Shown piece after piece: positions 1 through 11,987 of a stretch of 64,000 nucleotides of DNA; positions within the stretch are counted from its first letter, which is position 1; every line of letters begins with the position of its first letter. The notes below the pieces were generated by a model that had not been told where the DNA came from, did no database searches, and saw only the letters and a list, made by a program, of their open reading frames with translations. Made by a program: the position numbers and the translations under genes. Location: assembly GCF_000003195.3 (NCBI RefSeq), contig NC_012873.2, positions 12,175,894 through 12,239,893 of the forward strand, given 5' to 3'. Source of the stretch: Sorghum bicolor (lineage: Eukaryota; Streptophyta; Magnoliopsida; Poales; Poaceae).

Positions 1-419
1 TCTTACCACTCCTTCGCCACCTCAGCGTCCACATCTGCTAACCCTTTGCTAACTGTGGCTACAAGCAACACCGGTAAGAGCGAGCCACTATGCCTGACAT
101 GGAGCAAGGATGAAGCCATTCATAGCAAGGGGAGGCCTGACCTAATGGCGGCTTAGCTCGATGTCGGCAAGAATGGACACAACATGACACGTGCGAGGAT
201 ATGTGGGTTGAAGCGGTGTGATAGTGGTGGTGTGGCGAGGCCAGTTGGCATAGCATTCCATCTCCATCACAATGCAAGGCTATATGGCTAGCTATATGAT
301 GGGAAAGATTGGAGGAAGATGAGGGGTTGCAGAAGCGGAAGATGTGTGTATGGTTGATTATGGGTCCCACATGTGGTAGATGGGAACCATATGTAATTGT
401 ACTTGTACTTGACAGTGTG
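1..419. other. Intergenic, no recognisable feature
   Basis: Moderately GC-rich sequence with only short ORFs that lack domain-like composition. It forms the left flank of the nested solo LTRs; its last five bases (GTGTG) are the left copy of the outer LTR's target duplication. Confidence 0.5.
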
Positions 420-661
420 TGTAGGGAATGTCTGACGCTTAAGAGGGGGATGAATTAGGCAACTTAAAATTTTGCTTCTAACTAAGGCCTCTAATTCCAC
501 CTAGTCAAAACCTATGCAAGAAAGTCGTCTATCTAAATGTGCAACTAAGGTTTTGCTAGGTGTGTTGCTATCTTTATCTATGCAACCTAGGTTCCAATCC
601 TATCAACTAGCCTATCATCTAAATAGGAAAGTAAAGCACACAACCAAGGTAGCAATGTAAG

Positions 662-3063
662 TGAAGGGTCGAGATGGCGGACTAGAGGGGGGGGTGAATA
701 GTCCTTTCTAAAAACTTTTTATACTGGCTAACTGAAACAAATACGGAATTAAAACTATCGGTCTAGCCAAGACTACACCCCTCTATCTAAATTCTCTATC
801 ACCTTGTAAAAAAAGATCCTAAACAAGCAAACAAGGTGCTACCTTAGCAAGAGCTCACCTAACCAGTTTTAGGAGCAAGGTCACATAAACCTATGACACT
901 AGTACTTTGCAAACCAGGGAGCTCCTACACAACTAGTAAGCAAAAGCACAAAGCTCCTAAGCTCACTAGCAGTGCTCAATAACAAGGCAACCAATGCCAA
1001 ATTAGAGAGCGCAAATTACATAGCTACACAAACTAAGCAATGTGACTAACAAGGTTACATAAACCAAATTAGTCACGCAAGGGGAACTACTTCTAGCTAC
1101 ACAAGCAAGAAGGTAACTAGAAAGCTACACAAGCTAACTTATTACAAGAGCAACTACACAAGCAAAAGTATATGAATGTAAGAACAAGCTTGTGTTAGGG
1201 ACTTGCAAACCAAGGGAAGAACAATGTTGACATAAAGATTTTCTCCCAAGGTTCACTTGGTTGCCACCAAGCTACATTCCCGTTGTGTCGACCAACACTT
1301 GGTGGTTCGGTGGCTAAAAGGTACATGAACCTCGTCCTCACTAGGACACCACAAGAACCTACCCACAAGTGAGGTAGCTCAATGACACGCACAATCCAAT
1401 AGAATTGCTCTTCATGATCCCCGCGGGGTGAGCACCATATCCCTCACAATCTCTTCTCTGGAGCACCGCATAATCTCCTTGCGTGCTTCGACGGAGTCAC
1501 AAGCCACCAAGCCATCTAGGTGGTGGCAACCTCCAAGAGTAACAAGCACCACCGGCTTGCAACACGAATACCTAGTGCCACTCGATGTAATCTCTTGATG
1601 CATTCGCACTAGAATCACTCACTCACACAATCGGATGATCACTATCAAGCATATGTGAGTTAGAGGCTTCACTAGCACTCCCTAAGCATGAATACTAAGT
1701 CCCAAGGGTGCCAAGCACCAGCCAAAGGCCAGCCACCACTACTATTTATAGCCCCAAGGGCTAAAATAGTCGTTGCCCCTTCACTGGGCAAAACACGTGG
1801 GCACCGAACGCGTTGCAATGAGCCACCGGACGCTCAAACCCAGTGTCCGATGCTCAGACGACAGCCACGTGTCACTAGCCGTTTGAACTCGACCGTTGCC
1901 GCCAATAGCTAACTCGCACTCACGCCTGAAGCAGTAGCACCGGACGCTCTGCTGGTCCACACTAGGCGCGTGCGGTGCACACCGGACCCATATGCAGAGA
2001 GGGTGTATTTCACCCAGGGTCACCAAACGCAGCCACCAGACACTCTCCTGGGCGTCTGATGCTCTCTATCAGAAACACTCGCAAACTTACTGCTCACGTT
2101 ATGCACCACCGGACGCGTGAATAGTGTCTGGCTTGCATCCGACACCAACATCCGATGCTCGCTGTTCACCTGTGCTAGAAATCGAGAGCGCACCGAACAC
2201 GCAGGTGCAGCGTCCGGTGCCTCCGAGGCCAGCGTCCGGTGTGAAAAACACTCCCGCGACTTCTCCAAACTTTCCATTGGCGCAATAGAAAATATGCATA
2301 TCATTTTCTCAAAAGCGTCGAATGAACCCAAACCCCTCTCTACCCTTCAAACTCCACCTCCTTCTTAAAGTGTGCCAACACCACCATGTGTGTACCAACA
2401 TGTGCAAGTGTGTTAGCATTTTCACAAACATTTTCTTTGAAGGAGCTAGACTCTCAAATTTTCCATGCCACTCGATCTTAACACGTATGCAAAGTTAGAT
2501 CACTCAAGTGGCACTAGATGACTGATATGCAAACAAGTTTGCCCCTCTTGATAGTATGGTCATCGATCCTAAATCCGGTCGTAAATTTCTCTACACACCT
2601 ATGACCGATGAAACAGAAATTCCCTAGGTTATACCTTTGCCTTGCGCTTTCCATTCCATCTCCTCTAATGTTGATGCAACACATGCACCAAACAATCACC
2701 AAATGATATGATCCACTTCATATCATCACATGACCGTATTGGTTCATCGATCTTGACCTCACTTGCTCTTCACCGTTGCCTTGGTCCATCAGCGCCAAGT
2801 CTTGCTCAAGCTTCACCGTCACACGCGGTCCCTCGCTTCAAAGCCTCTGATTTGCCCTTCACTCTTGCAACCGGTCCATCAAGCCAAGCCTCATCTTGAT
2901 CTTCTCCACCTTGGTCACATAACTCCATGTCATGTCTCATATGCAATGAGCTCCTCCATCGTCACATAATCACCTGTGGACTAATCTCCTGTGTATCTCA
3001 CATAAACACTATTAGTCCACCTAAGTTGTCACTCAATTACCAAAACTAAACAAGGACCTTTCA
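662..3063. mobile_element. Solo LTR nested in the outer solo LTR
   Basis: This 2.4-kb segment starts TGAAGGGTCGAGATGG and ends AACAAGGACCTTTCA. It is flanked by a perfect 5-bp duplication GTAAG (657-661 and 3064-3068). Shortly after the start is a G-run followed by GTGAATAG; the same arrangement and many internal blocks recur in the solo LTR at 44501-46463, so the two are the same family. The shared blocks include the stretch around 1250-1320 matching 44870-44950 and the one around 2240-2310 matching 45830-45900. There is no internal coding region. Short ORFs here are unlikely to be genes. Confidence 0.85.
1797..2240. repeat. Cluster of CACCGGACGC/GCGTCCGGTG inverted words in the LTR
   Basis: Variants of a CpG-rich 10-11-mer (CACCGGACGCT and its complement AGCGTCCGGTG) recur many times in both orientations over about 450 bp, some decayed by C-to-T or G-to-A changes. 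Pairs in opposite orientation form short palindromes. Sirevirus LTRs are known for clustered CpG-rich palindromic repeats in their regulatory part, and this cluster resembles those. A regulatory role here is inference. Confidence 0.7.
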
Positions 3064-4353
3064 GTAAGTGCAGAAGTTAAAGATGATGTAGAATTGCAAA
3101 TTCTCGTTGATGACTAGTATTTTTATAGAGGTATTGAGAAGCGCTCAAACTTCTCTTTAGTCCTCGTTGGAGCCACTCACAAGAAATCTCTCGCAAGGGC
3201 CAAGCTTCAAGTCATGTAACTCTGTGGATAGCCTCGGGCATTCCCCACACGCAAGTGGGTCTCCAATGTGCCTTCCACCAAGCCTCTCCTAGAACGCTCT
3301 CTGTCGTCTTCACTATCAAGCTTCTGACTGAATCGTCGCGGGCTTTGTTTCCTTTGGTACACAGTGGCGGCCACACCACAAGCGCGGTTGGTGTGATCTC
3401 GTAAGATTACAAGCCCCGCCAAGTACAACAATAGTGCGTGCAAGCACCAAGAGATAAGAGGTGTGCAAACCTCACTAAACACTAGGCCTAAACCTAGAGG
3501 AAGCATATAAGCGATGGTCTAATAACCTAAGCATTTCACAAAGCACCTATGCTAATCACTGAATGAAACACTAAGCACTATGCAAGTGGAGAACACTAAA
3601 ATAGTGTATCAATACCCTTGGTATGTTTCCTCAACTCTCCACACCTCAAATGCCTAGTTGGGAGATCTTTTTATAAGCCCCATGGAGAAACTAGCCGTTG
3701 GAGTCGAAACTTATGTTTCTGCCACTACCGGATGATAGTAACGCCCTGACCGGACGCGTCTAGACCTCCTGATCGTTGGGCGTGCGCATACTGATCGGAT
3801 GCACTATCGAGTCCAGTCACTTGTGATCGAATGCGACCAGTCATGCTGGTGCCGCTCTAGAACCTCTCTAGAGTTGATCGGACGCTGGTGTTTAGTGCGT
3901 CCGGTCATCCTTCTGTTGTTGCATCCGATTATCGCTGGGGAGACGCTGCGCTAGTGAACAGTGACACTCGAGCGTCCGGTCATTTGCCTCGCTCAACATC
4001 CAGTCGCTGTGACTAACGCCTTTGCTACTGGGATTGCCCATCGGATGTGTCCAGTCCTTGACAGGGGAGCGTCTGGTCCTCTCTGTCTTCCCTTTTCTTC
4101 ACTTGTTTCTTCATGATCTTGATGTCCGACTTAGTTCCATCTTCATACTTGGACTTTGCTTGACATCTTGGGAGTTCTATTATGCTTCTAAGATCTTGCT
4201 TGAGGTGTTGATCATCATGTCGCCTTTGTCCAAGTCACGTTTGCACCCTATTGGACTACAAAACAAATATTAGCAGTCCAATTTGATATTATTGATCATC
4301 AAACACCAAAATCCAAGATAAATGGGCCTAGGGTCCATTTTCCTTACAGTGTG

Positions 4354-6387
4354 AACTGTGAATTGCACCATTCATCCAACTTTACCCAATCCCTGTAATC
4401 AAACAAAGAATTGGGACGATTTCATTCTTCCTAAATATTAATCAATCACTATGTAGGACAAGTTCATCCAAAAAAAACCAGGGAAGCATCTCATCCCACT
4501 GCACCGAAACCAAATGCAAGGTAGATGCCTTGGACATAAAACCACCGCTATTACGTTAAAAAATGCATGCTAAATGTGTTTCAAGGTGAAATTCGACATA
4601 AGTGGTCCAAGTCTAATAAAACATGAAAACATCAACAAAATTTATAAATATATTATAGACAGGTAAAAGCAAGCAAAAAGGTTTTATTTTTTATTTTTAT
4701 CAAGTGGAGTTGTCACAACCTGAAAAGTTGCGGGGCCCTTTCCAAGCACTCTTGAGCTGGGCTTTGATGCTATTTTTGGTGGACGACTCAAAATGCTTTG
4801 TCGACGAACTTTGTAGTTATCATGGTTTTATATGATGGTGAATTGCACTGACCGTATAGGTTTGGTCTGCATCCGACTCATGCCAGCTCAAAGTTGGAAA
4901 GCAAGATCTTAGCTTTCATTCTCATGCAACATGAAAAGGCACTGAGGCATGCTTACCGGCACATGGCACATAGATACATATACATAGTAGTGGACACTAA
5001 TATACCTAGTGGCCATTCTCATTAGTGCACTAGGTAGCATGCCTTTCAATATTTTTCTGGAACATAGTTGAGATCCTACTGCTTTGCCACCACTAGAACA
5101 ATGTTGATGTTGCTGTCAGGTGGGTTCATTTCATAAAGATGAAAATTGGTGGAAAAAGCATGTCCATGTTCCTTTGAAAAATGCAAGTTGAAATTTCAGA
5201 GAAGATGGCACGGTAAGAAACAACTGATGATGATCCTTGGAGCGAGTGTTGTGGTGCGATTCAATAATCAATAGTTTGAAAAGTAGCATGCCCCTGTTCA
5301 AACAGCCAAGCCCTTGTTCAAAAATGCAGGTAAGACCACATAGGACAGGCTAGGCTAGGCATTGCCACATCTACAAGCAATCTCCAAATCGGAATGGGCA
5401 GCAACCTCACACACCGCCGTATAAGGGCTAACATGTCCTCTTTGATCATTTTGGAGCAGTGACATGAGAGGAGAAATGGCAGCTGCAAAAGGTTGCATGT
5501 ATATATGTATCATGGAAGATCACTAGATTCTAGTGCAGTGGGCACAGCAGAAAATAAGGCTAGGAAGTTGTGGGGGCATGCATGTGATTTGCTTGCACAT
5601 GGGACAGATTGTGTGCATCAGGTCCGGCTGGGGTTTTGGAGTGTCCAAATGCTGCAAGGGCAGCCTCACGCCATGCCGTATGCTGTGCAACATGCCAAGG
5701 CGTGCACCTTGTTTGTCCCTTTGTTTGTATCCACTGCATCTGGTGTGAAAACAAAGCTTAGCAAGCTTCTTTTGGCTGCTGTGCTCTTGACTCACTAATT
5801 GATCTCGTCCCTACCAATGTAGGCCTTGTTGATATGATTTAGGTGGAAGAAGCAAAACAGATATGCATTGCCTATGCATTGATATAAGAAAATCAGCATA
5901 TTTAACTTGCCATTTTAGTTGGTTGATGAGTTGCCACTTTTTGACAAAAAAAAATATGTTCACATAAAACTGATGTTTCTTCCACCAAAATATCAAGATG
6001 AGTGTACCAATTTTTTTCTTCAAAATTACCACCATATGTCCTTATGATTTTTTTCCCCTTGTTAGTGCGACTAGAAGAATTATTGGTTTGATATAACATT
6101 TCTCTTTTATTAGATGCCTTCTTGCTGTCTTAATTAGCTCCTAAGTCTAATTATTGACAAAGGCCGTAAGTGCGGTTAATGGGCAAAATAAAAGAATGGA
6201 CACAATGTCAAGACTGAGACAAGAGTGGATATGTATATGAAGTGTTGTCCCTATCAGTCACAATGCTCTTGGTAGGTTTGTCACGCCTATTGGGTAGCAA
6301 GCTAGTGTGAGTGTGTGACTGACTCACAGTACAAGATTCTTATACTGGCTACAACAAAAGTTTAAGATTATTCATGTAACTTATCAT
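4354..6387. other. Intergenic stretch without recognised features
   Basis: AT-rich to neutral sequence with no domain-bearing ORF, no clear terminal inverted repeats and no RNA gene that I can recognise. The ORFs around 5490-5800 overlap in several frames and look like chance. Confidence 0.4.
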
Positions 6388-6390
6388 TAA

Positions 6391-6629
6391 AGGACCGTTT
6401 GGCACGGCTATCATACGCTCCAGCTCCGTCACTGTTTATTATTGTAGTGGTACTGTAGCATAGAGTAGACAGAGCTAGAGATCGTGGCTTCACCAGCTCA
6501 TCTTCTTCCCCGTTTATTTTTCACCTCAAAAAATTGAAACGGCCCTACCCTATCCATATAGTTCTAAACAGTACTACTACAGTCTTTTCCCGGAGAAACC
6601 GGAGCGCACAAGCTATACCAAACAAGGTC
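6391..6629. mobile_element. Tourist-like MITE (PIF/Harbinger type)
   Basis: The ends AGGACCGTTTGGCACGGC and CTATACCAAACAAGGTC form an imperfect terminal inverted repeat, flanked by TAA on both sides (6388-6390 and 6630-6632). It is about 240 bp and non-coding. The 3-bp TAA/TTA duplication points to PIF/Harbinger. Confidence 0.65.
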
Positions 6630-6639
6630 TAAGAATTAA

Positions 6640-6793
6640 GGCCTTGTTTAGTTCACACTAAAAACTTAAATCTTTTCGAGATTTTTCGTCACATCGAATC
6701 TTATGACACATGCATAAAACATTAAATATAATCGAAAACAAAAAATAATTGTATTAAATTGCGAGATGATTTTTTTCGGAACTAAACAAGGCC
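6640..6793. mobile_element. Tourist-like MITE, GGCCTTGTTTAGTT family, short form
   Basis: It begins GGCCTTGTTTAGTTC and ends GGAACTAAACAAGGCC, an almost perfect terminal inverted repeat, with TAA duplicated at 6637-6639 and 6794-6796. At 154 bp it is shorter than the usual copies of about 243 bp in this window, consistent with an internal deletion. Confidence 0.8.
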
Positions 6794-7205
6794 TAAATAT
6801 TATCCCAAATTCTTGGAGCTTTTACACTGTACACGTTTTTTTCTCTCTCATTTTACAAAGAAATATCTTCACACTTAGGAACAGAAACTTTTTAGTCCTT
6901 TTAAGAGACTATGTTTTTTCTCACAATTTTTAATTAAAAAATGTCTTTTTTCCCTTTAATCAGCAGGAAAATGGCAAAGTTAAATATAAAATTCTTGTGT
7001 TGTATTACAACATATTGTTGTATATGTTTGTTTGTGCAACTCTCAGAATAAGTATTTATTTAGTGCATGCACACGGCATGACAAAGCAAAGCAACAAAGT
7101 TGAGAGAGGTGAGCTCACACCTTTGGTGACCTTACAAAGAGCCCAGAAGCAAGCGTGCAAGCGCATGCTAGGAAGGATAGATAGAGACGGAGGAGGCGGA
7201 TGCTT

Positions 7206-7207
<2 letters not shown>

Positions 7208-7300
<93 letters not shown>
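7208..7300. repeat. Long (TA)n microsatellite
   Basis: About 93 bp of uninterrupted TA dinucleotides. ORFs crossing it on both strands encode only alternating Ile-Tyr and are artefacts. Confidence 0.97.
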
Positions 7301-7302
<2 letters not shown>

Positions 7303-7978
7303 AACAATACGCATGCCGCAACAAAAAAAAATGCGACGAGGGAGGGGGGGATGGGTCGTGAGATAAACAATCGTTGTTGCGACTCGTGTGTGATGAGTGA
7401 TGCGGATGGATCGGAGAAGGGTTAAATTAGGTGAAGCCGGCCGTAATAAAGGTGGCCCATGGGTGCCTCACCCACCAATCATAAAATAGGCCTCATCCAA
7501 CTTTCTCTTGTGGCCTTTCTTCAGTGGGACACCGAATCCATGCATAGGAAAGCCCTGTTATTATGTTATTAGAAAAAAAAAACAATCTCTCCACCATGAG
7601 TAGTCGACACATACATCAACGGCGGTTAATGATGGCGCTAAGAAAATAGGAGTAATCTTGTCAATCACAATACAATGTTTGTTTCATCTAAAATCTACAA
7701 GAGGCACATATAACGGTTTTGCTCAACAAAGATTTTGAGATATATAAGACAACTCTGACTTTGTTATTATACCAAGAAGTAATTAGACTAAAATCGGCAG
7801 TATTTAATAAGCTCTGCTCCTAGACTGAGGCATACTTGTGCAGAAATGGATAAAATACTAAAATTTTTAAGACTTTATTATAGTATATATGATCTCCCTC
7901 TGTTTTAAAATTATACTAAGTCAGTTTTGTTTTTTTAGGAAACTAAAATAATTTGTATAATTTAGAAAAGAGTGAGTA

Positions 7979-8455
7979 CTCTCTCCGTCCCAAAATACAT
8001 GTGGTTCTCATGGTTTGAGGAGTCAAAAACTTTTAACTTTGACCAAATATATATAAGAGGTATATTAGGGCACTCACAATGCAGATTCTATTATAGAGCC
8101 TAAAGTTATTTATTACCTCGAACAATGTGGACTTAGAGTCTAAATAAAACTTAGAGTCTTATTTTTTCTATCTCTTTCTTCAATAAATATATTGTCACAT
8201 CAGCAAAATACCATAAATAATATGTAATTAATTGTCTTGTACTCTGTGATAGAGTCTTGCATTGTGAGTGTCCTTAATATCTATAGCACATAATTAATAT
8301 CATTGGATTAATTGCTGAATCTATTTTCATAATAAAAATTTACTTAGAGATATAAATATTGCTAATATTTTGTACAAATCTAATCAAATTTAAAACTGTT
8401 TGACTGGCACAAATATCTTTAAGGACACATATTTCGGAACCAACAGATACTATAC
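7979..8455. mobile_element. Degenerate Stowaway-like element carrying a nested MITE
   Basis: The left end TACTCTCTCCGTCCCAAAA resembles the Stowaway end CTCCCTCCGTCC after a TA. The right end near 8430-8455 (ACACATATTTCGGAACC) is a decayed counterpart. A complete second MITE lies inside at 8068-8273. Confidence 0.5.
8068..8273. mobile_element. Tourist-like MITE nested in a Stowaway-like element
   Basis: Terminal inverted repeats GGGCACTCACAATGCA and TGCATTGTGAGTGTCC bound a 206-bp non-coding element with TTA duplicated at 8065-8067 and 8274-8276. The insertion splits the older element around it. Confidence 0.8.
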
Positions 8456-8755
8456 TAATGAAGACTAATATTAAAGTCGGCAGGAGAATACGAATGCGTT
8501 AGTAGAGATAGTACGATGACAGTGAGATTAGCTATGTCACTTGTCAGGTGGATATGTCCGGTAGAGTTAAAAGCACCTTCCATAGAATTTCCGTTTCCTC
8601 TTGTACCTCTCTCTCTCTCTCTCTCTCCCTATCCCACTAATAGCACTTATCAGTCCCCTGTACTGTACCTCTGAAGCTGAACCGATCGACCCTCTCCTAA
8701 CTTTTTTTTTTTTTGCTTGAAGCAAGCACCTTCCCCTTTCTCTGTCTCGCCTCCA

Positions 8756-8761
8756 TATATA
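8756..8761 (+). promoter_or_regulatory. Possible TATA box for the F-box gene
   Basis: TATATA lies about 200 bp upstream of the inferred 5'UTR splice donor and follows a CT-dinucleotide tract at about 8606-8629, a common context for grass core promoters. No transcript start is visible from sequence alone, so the assignment is tentative. Confidence 0.35.
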
Positions 8762-8960
8762 CGCCATTGTGGCGCTCCGCTAGACGCGACGCCCATGGGG
8801 GGCCTGACCTAATGTAGGGGCAGGAGAGAGCCCACTGTTCCATCTCTTTCTTGGAGTAGGAGGGCACCAAGGCCCCAACCCCCCTCGCCCCCACCAGATT
8901 CGGGGAATTCGCGCCTCATCCGATCGTCACTGGCCGCCGGAGCGCAAGAAACAGCGGCCG

Positions 8961-10063
8961 GTATCCTCTCCGTCTCTCTCTACTTTCTTGGTCTCTGAGT
9001 TGTGGTAAAGATTTGATTTTTGGTGTATTGTTTCGTCGGCGCTGAATCTATGTTCAATCTGTTTCTGAAAGCGCCAGGACTCTGGAGGACACGGCGGCTC
9101 GGTGGATTCGGGAAGGGGAGGATCTTTTCTTGGATTTCTGTTCTTGATTGAGGAGAGGTATAATCGCATCGTCTTCGCCCCCATTTATTCTTATTTTCAT
9201 TCACAGGGACCGGATTGTTTGGGGGATTTTTTTTTTGTCTGTACTTCATGCATTGATTTGCGGATTAGTGCCTGATTTTGTGCGGCGTCAAGGATTATTG
9301 GTAGCCATTAGGCGTGCGTTTCGTGGTGCGGTTTTTGGTAAAATTTGGTTGGTAGATAGTGCTGTTCTTGGCTACCTTGCCTGTGCTGCTTGCTTTATTT
9401 GTCTGTGCCCGCCTTTAATGATCGTGATGTGGCCCTTTCCGCGGCAAATTGAATGTGGTGGCCAAAAATCAATGTTTTCTCTCTGGAAAATAATGGAGAG
9501 GTTCCATTTGTGATGGAGACGTTACTGTCCATATTCCTGCTATTTGTTCCCCCCAAGATCCGTTTCTTTAGTAGCTGTTTCTGACATTTAGTATCTGTTT
9601 AATCCTCATGACACAAGACAAATATAGGGATCGAGAAAAGTTTTTTTTTAATATAACAAGTAAAAAGAGAGAGAAGACTGGGGAGCCCTCTGCCATTTGT
9701 TAATCTTACGATTAAACCCTGTCGTTGAAAGGTAGACTGGTCAGGTTGGATTATTGTCCTTTTCATCTAGGCGAGTTTAGTCTGTTAGCATACTTTTGGT
9801 GTTTGGTTCTGGTCAGTTGTGATGAGCTGTGAGTATCCCTTGAGATGTAGACAGCCACCAACATGTTTTCATCGTATTTAAATACATGGTGGTACAGATT
9901 ATAGAGTCTAGATAAATTTGAGTAGTACCTAACCTGAACATTGCTGTTCTATTTACATGTACTCTCTACTCAGAAAATTTGGTTGGGCTGAAAATACTCA
10001 GATAGACGTTTCCATATTGCTCTAGCTTCATCCCTTACTTTATTGCAATATTATCTCTTGCAG
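8961..10063 (+). other. Probable 5'UTR intron of the F-box gene
   Basis: A donor-like CGGCCG|GTATCC at 8960/8961 and a pyrimidine-rich acceptor CTCTTGCAG ending at 10063 bracket about 1.1 kb of T-rich sequence before the coding exon. A leader intron is common upstream of plant genes with a single coding exon. Other donors, for example near 9155, cannot be excluded. Confidence 0.5.
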
Positions 10064-10095
10064 GGTCTTGTATTAGCTACTGTGTTATTCACTGG

Positions 10096-11322
10096 ATGTT
10101 GGCAATGGGGTCAGAAGAGTGGGAGCTCTATCCTTCTTCCTACATTGGTTCACAGGTCATAGAATACAGACCGGTCTCTGAAGACAGCGATGACGATCAG
10201 AATGGGGATGTGGCAGTGTCGCTGGACGCTGTTCTCCCTGATGATCTCTTGGAGAAGGTTCTTTCCTTCTTGCCTGTTGCAAGTATTATAAGATCTGGGT
10301 CTGTTTGCAAAAGGTGGCATGAGATTGTGCATGCCCAGAGGCACGCATGGAGCAAAATGGTGCCTCAGAAGCCATGGTACTTCATGTTTACCTGTAGTGA
10401 GGATGCAGTTTCAGGTTTTGCCTATGATCCAAGCCTCCGCAAATGGTATGGATTTGATTTCCCTTGCATTGAGAAGAGCAACTGGTCTACATCCTCATCG
10501 GCTGGGTTGGTGTGCCTGATGGACAGTGAGAACAGGCGCCGCATTTTGGTGTGCAACCCCATCACTAAGGACTGGAAGAGACTTCTTGATGCTCCTGGGG
10601 GCAAAACAGCTGATTACAGTGCTCTTGCCTTTTCTGTGGACAGAAGTTCTCATCATTACACTGTGGCTGTTGCAAGAAGCAACCAGGTTCCATCAGAGTA
10701 TTATCAGTGGGAGTTTACCATCCATTTGTATGAGTCGGTCTCTGGTAGTTGGGTGACTCCCTTCACTGGAGTATTGCTTGGATGGAGAGGTGGCGACGAG
10801 TGTGTCATCTGTGATGGAATCCTCTACTATTTGGTGTACTCCACAGGAGTTCTGGTGAACAATAATGAGCATCGCCATTGTCTTGTAATGTATGATCTCA
10901 CTGCAAGACCTAACCACACTTCTCTGATGAGCATGGCTATTCCAGTGCCATGTGCTCTTACGTGTGGCCGATTGATGAACCTGAGTGGGAAGCTTGTGCT
11001 GGTTGGTGGCATTGGCAAGCAAGATAGGCCTGGGATCATCAAGGGAATTGGCATTTGGGAGCTCCATAACAAAGAGTGGTGTGAGGTTGCTCGGATGCCT
11101 CACAAGTTTTTTCAAGGATTTGGTGAGTTCGATGATGTTTTTGCAAGCTGTGGGGCAGATGATCTTATCTATATCCAGAGCTATGGGTCGCCAGCTCTTC
11201 TCACCTTTGAAATAAACCACAAGTCATGGAAGTGGTCCGTGAAGAGCCCTGTTTCGAAGAGGTTCCCGCTGCAGCTGTTCACTGGATTCTCTTTTGAGCC
11301 AAGGCTGGACATTGCTCTCTAA
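10096..11322 (+). CDS. HWS: F-box protein, HAWAIIAN SKIRT-like
   Basis: A 408-residue protein encoded by one uninterrupted exon. An F-box lies at about residues 46-86, with LPDDLLEKVLSFLP followed by a hydrophobic stretch and CKRWHEIV. The C-terminal part is the kelch-like substrate-binding region, including GWRGG, CGRLMNL and VGGIGKQDRP. The near-identical C-terminus (YIQSYGSPALLTF, FPLQLFTGF, EPRLDIAL) and the length agree closely with Arabidopsis HWS (At3g61590, about 411 residues). By family knowledge HWS is the substrate-recognition subunit of an SCF E3 ligase; it affects organ separation, growth and microRNA activity. Two in-frame ATGs (10096 and 10105) are possible; the second matches a good start context and only three residues would be lost. 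A leader intron probably precedes the coding exon. The substrate in this species is unknown. Confidence 0.9.
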   Translation: MLAMGSEEWELYPSSYIGSQVIEYRPVSEDSDDDQNGDVAVSLDAVLPDDLLEKVLSFLPVASIIRSGSVCKRWHEIVHAQRHAWSKMVPQKPWYFMFTCSEDAVSGFAYDPSLRKWYGFDFPCIEKSNWSTSSSAGLVCLMDSENRRRILVCNPITKDWKRLLDAPGGKTADYSALAFSVDRSSHHYTVAVARSNQVPSEYYQWEFTIHLYESVSGSWVTPFTGVLLGWRGGDECVICDGILYYLVYSTGVLVNNNEHRHCLVMYDLTARPNHTSLMSMAIPVPCALTCGRLMNLSGKLVLVGGIGKQDRPGIIKGIGIWELHNKEWCEVARMPHKFFQGFGEFDDVFASCGADDLIYIQSYGSPALLTFEINHKSWKWSVKSPVSKRFPLQLFTGFSFEPRLDIAL

Positions 11323-11987
11323 GTTTGTTATCTCTTCCACCTCCACCAGATTTTTTGCATTACATTTTGCCTGGTTCAGGAGTGGCCAAAGTCAGGAGGT
11401 GCTGCCATTGAAGCCATTTGAACCCAGAGAATGTTCGTTTTTATAGCTGTATTCTTTTCTTTGTTGGGTCTATTGGGTATATTGATTGAAATGATCAATT
11501 AACTTTGCCGATCTCTTTTGTTGACTTGGACATTGGAGGGAGAGATGATGCCAGCAGCTTGCTTTTAGTTCCCTGCAAACTTTGCCCTTCCTTGTCACAG
11601 AAAATTGTCCATTTCCTGTCCTTAAGTATTCCTCTAATTCATGTTCTGTTTGGTCTCTGCAACTACTGAATTATGTTTTGTCCTATTGTATAACAGCATT
11701 AGCTGTGAAGTAGCCCAACGTTGTTGAACCTGAGTAGCTGCTATGCTTTCTTGGAGCCATTTATGAAGAGCAGAGCCTGTTACTTTGCTAGTGATCTCTT
11801 TTTTTTTCTGCAAATAAAATCAATCTGCATAACACTGAACAACCACACGTGCAGCTGAGTATCTGTCATGGCTTATCAATCAACGAATTGCCTCCCTACT
11901 GCTGACGTACTAATATCTTTGTGATGCACTTCCATTGGAGTGGGTGCGCTAATGTGGAGGCTGCCTTCTCCGTAACAAGTTTCACCT
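11323..11987 (+). other. 3'UTR and downstream region of the F-box gene
   Basis: T-rich non-coding sequence with an AATAAA hexamer at 11813-11818 that could serve polyadenylation. No other gene signal is seen. Confidence 0.4.

Larger units (their letters stand above)
420..4348. mobile_element. Solo LTR (outer), interrupted by another solo LTR
   Basis: The element starts TGTAGGGAATG and ends TTTTCCTTACA, so it has the TG...CA ends of an LTR with short inverted termini (TGTAGG/CTTACA). A perfect 5-bp duplication GTGTG flanks it at 415-419 and 4349-4353. A second LTR with its own duplication sits inside at 662-3063; without it the outer LTR would be about 1.5 kb. No gag or pol ORF, primer-binding site or partner LTR is seen, so LTR-LTR recombination is the simplest origin. 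The part at 3720-4080 carries scattered GCGTCCGGT words like those in the inner LTR, suggesting related families. The lineage is inferred only weakly: Sirevirus-like Ty1/copia is possible. Confidence 0.85.

Noticed and set aside
6997..7425. ORF spanning the TA repeat, both strands
   Set aside because: Its length comes from the microsatellite, which has no stops in TA frames. The protein is an Ile-Tyr run with no domain.
10693..11220. 175-residue minus-strand ORF inside the F-box coding exon
   Set aside because: It is antisense to a well-conserved coding exon and has no domain-like content.
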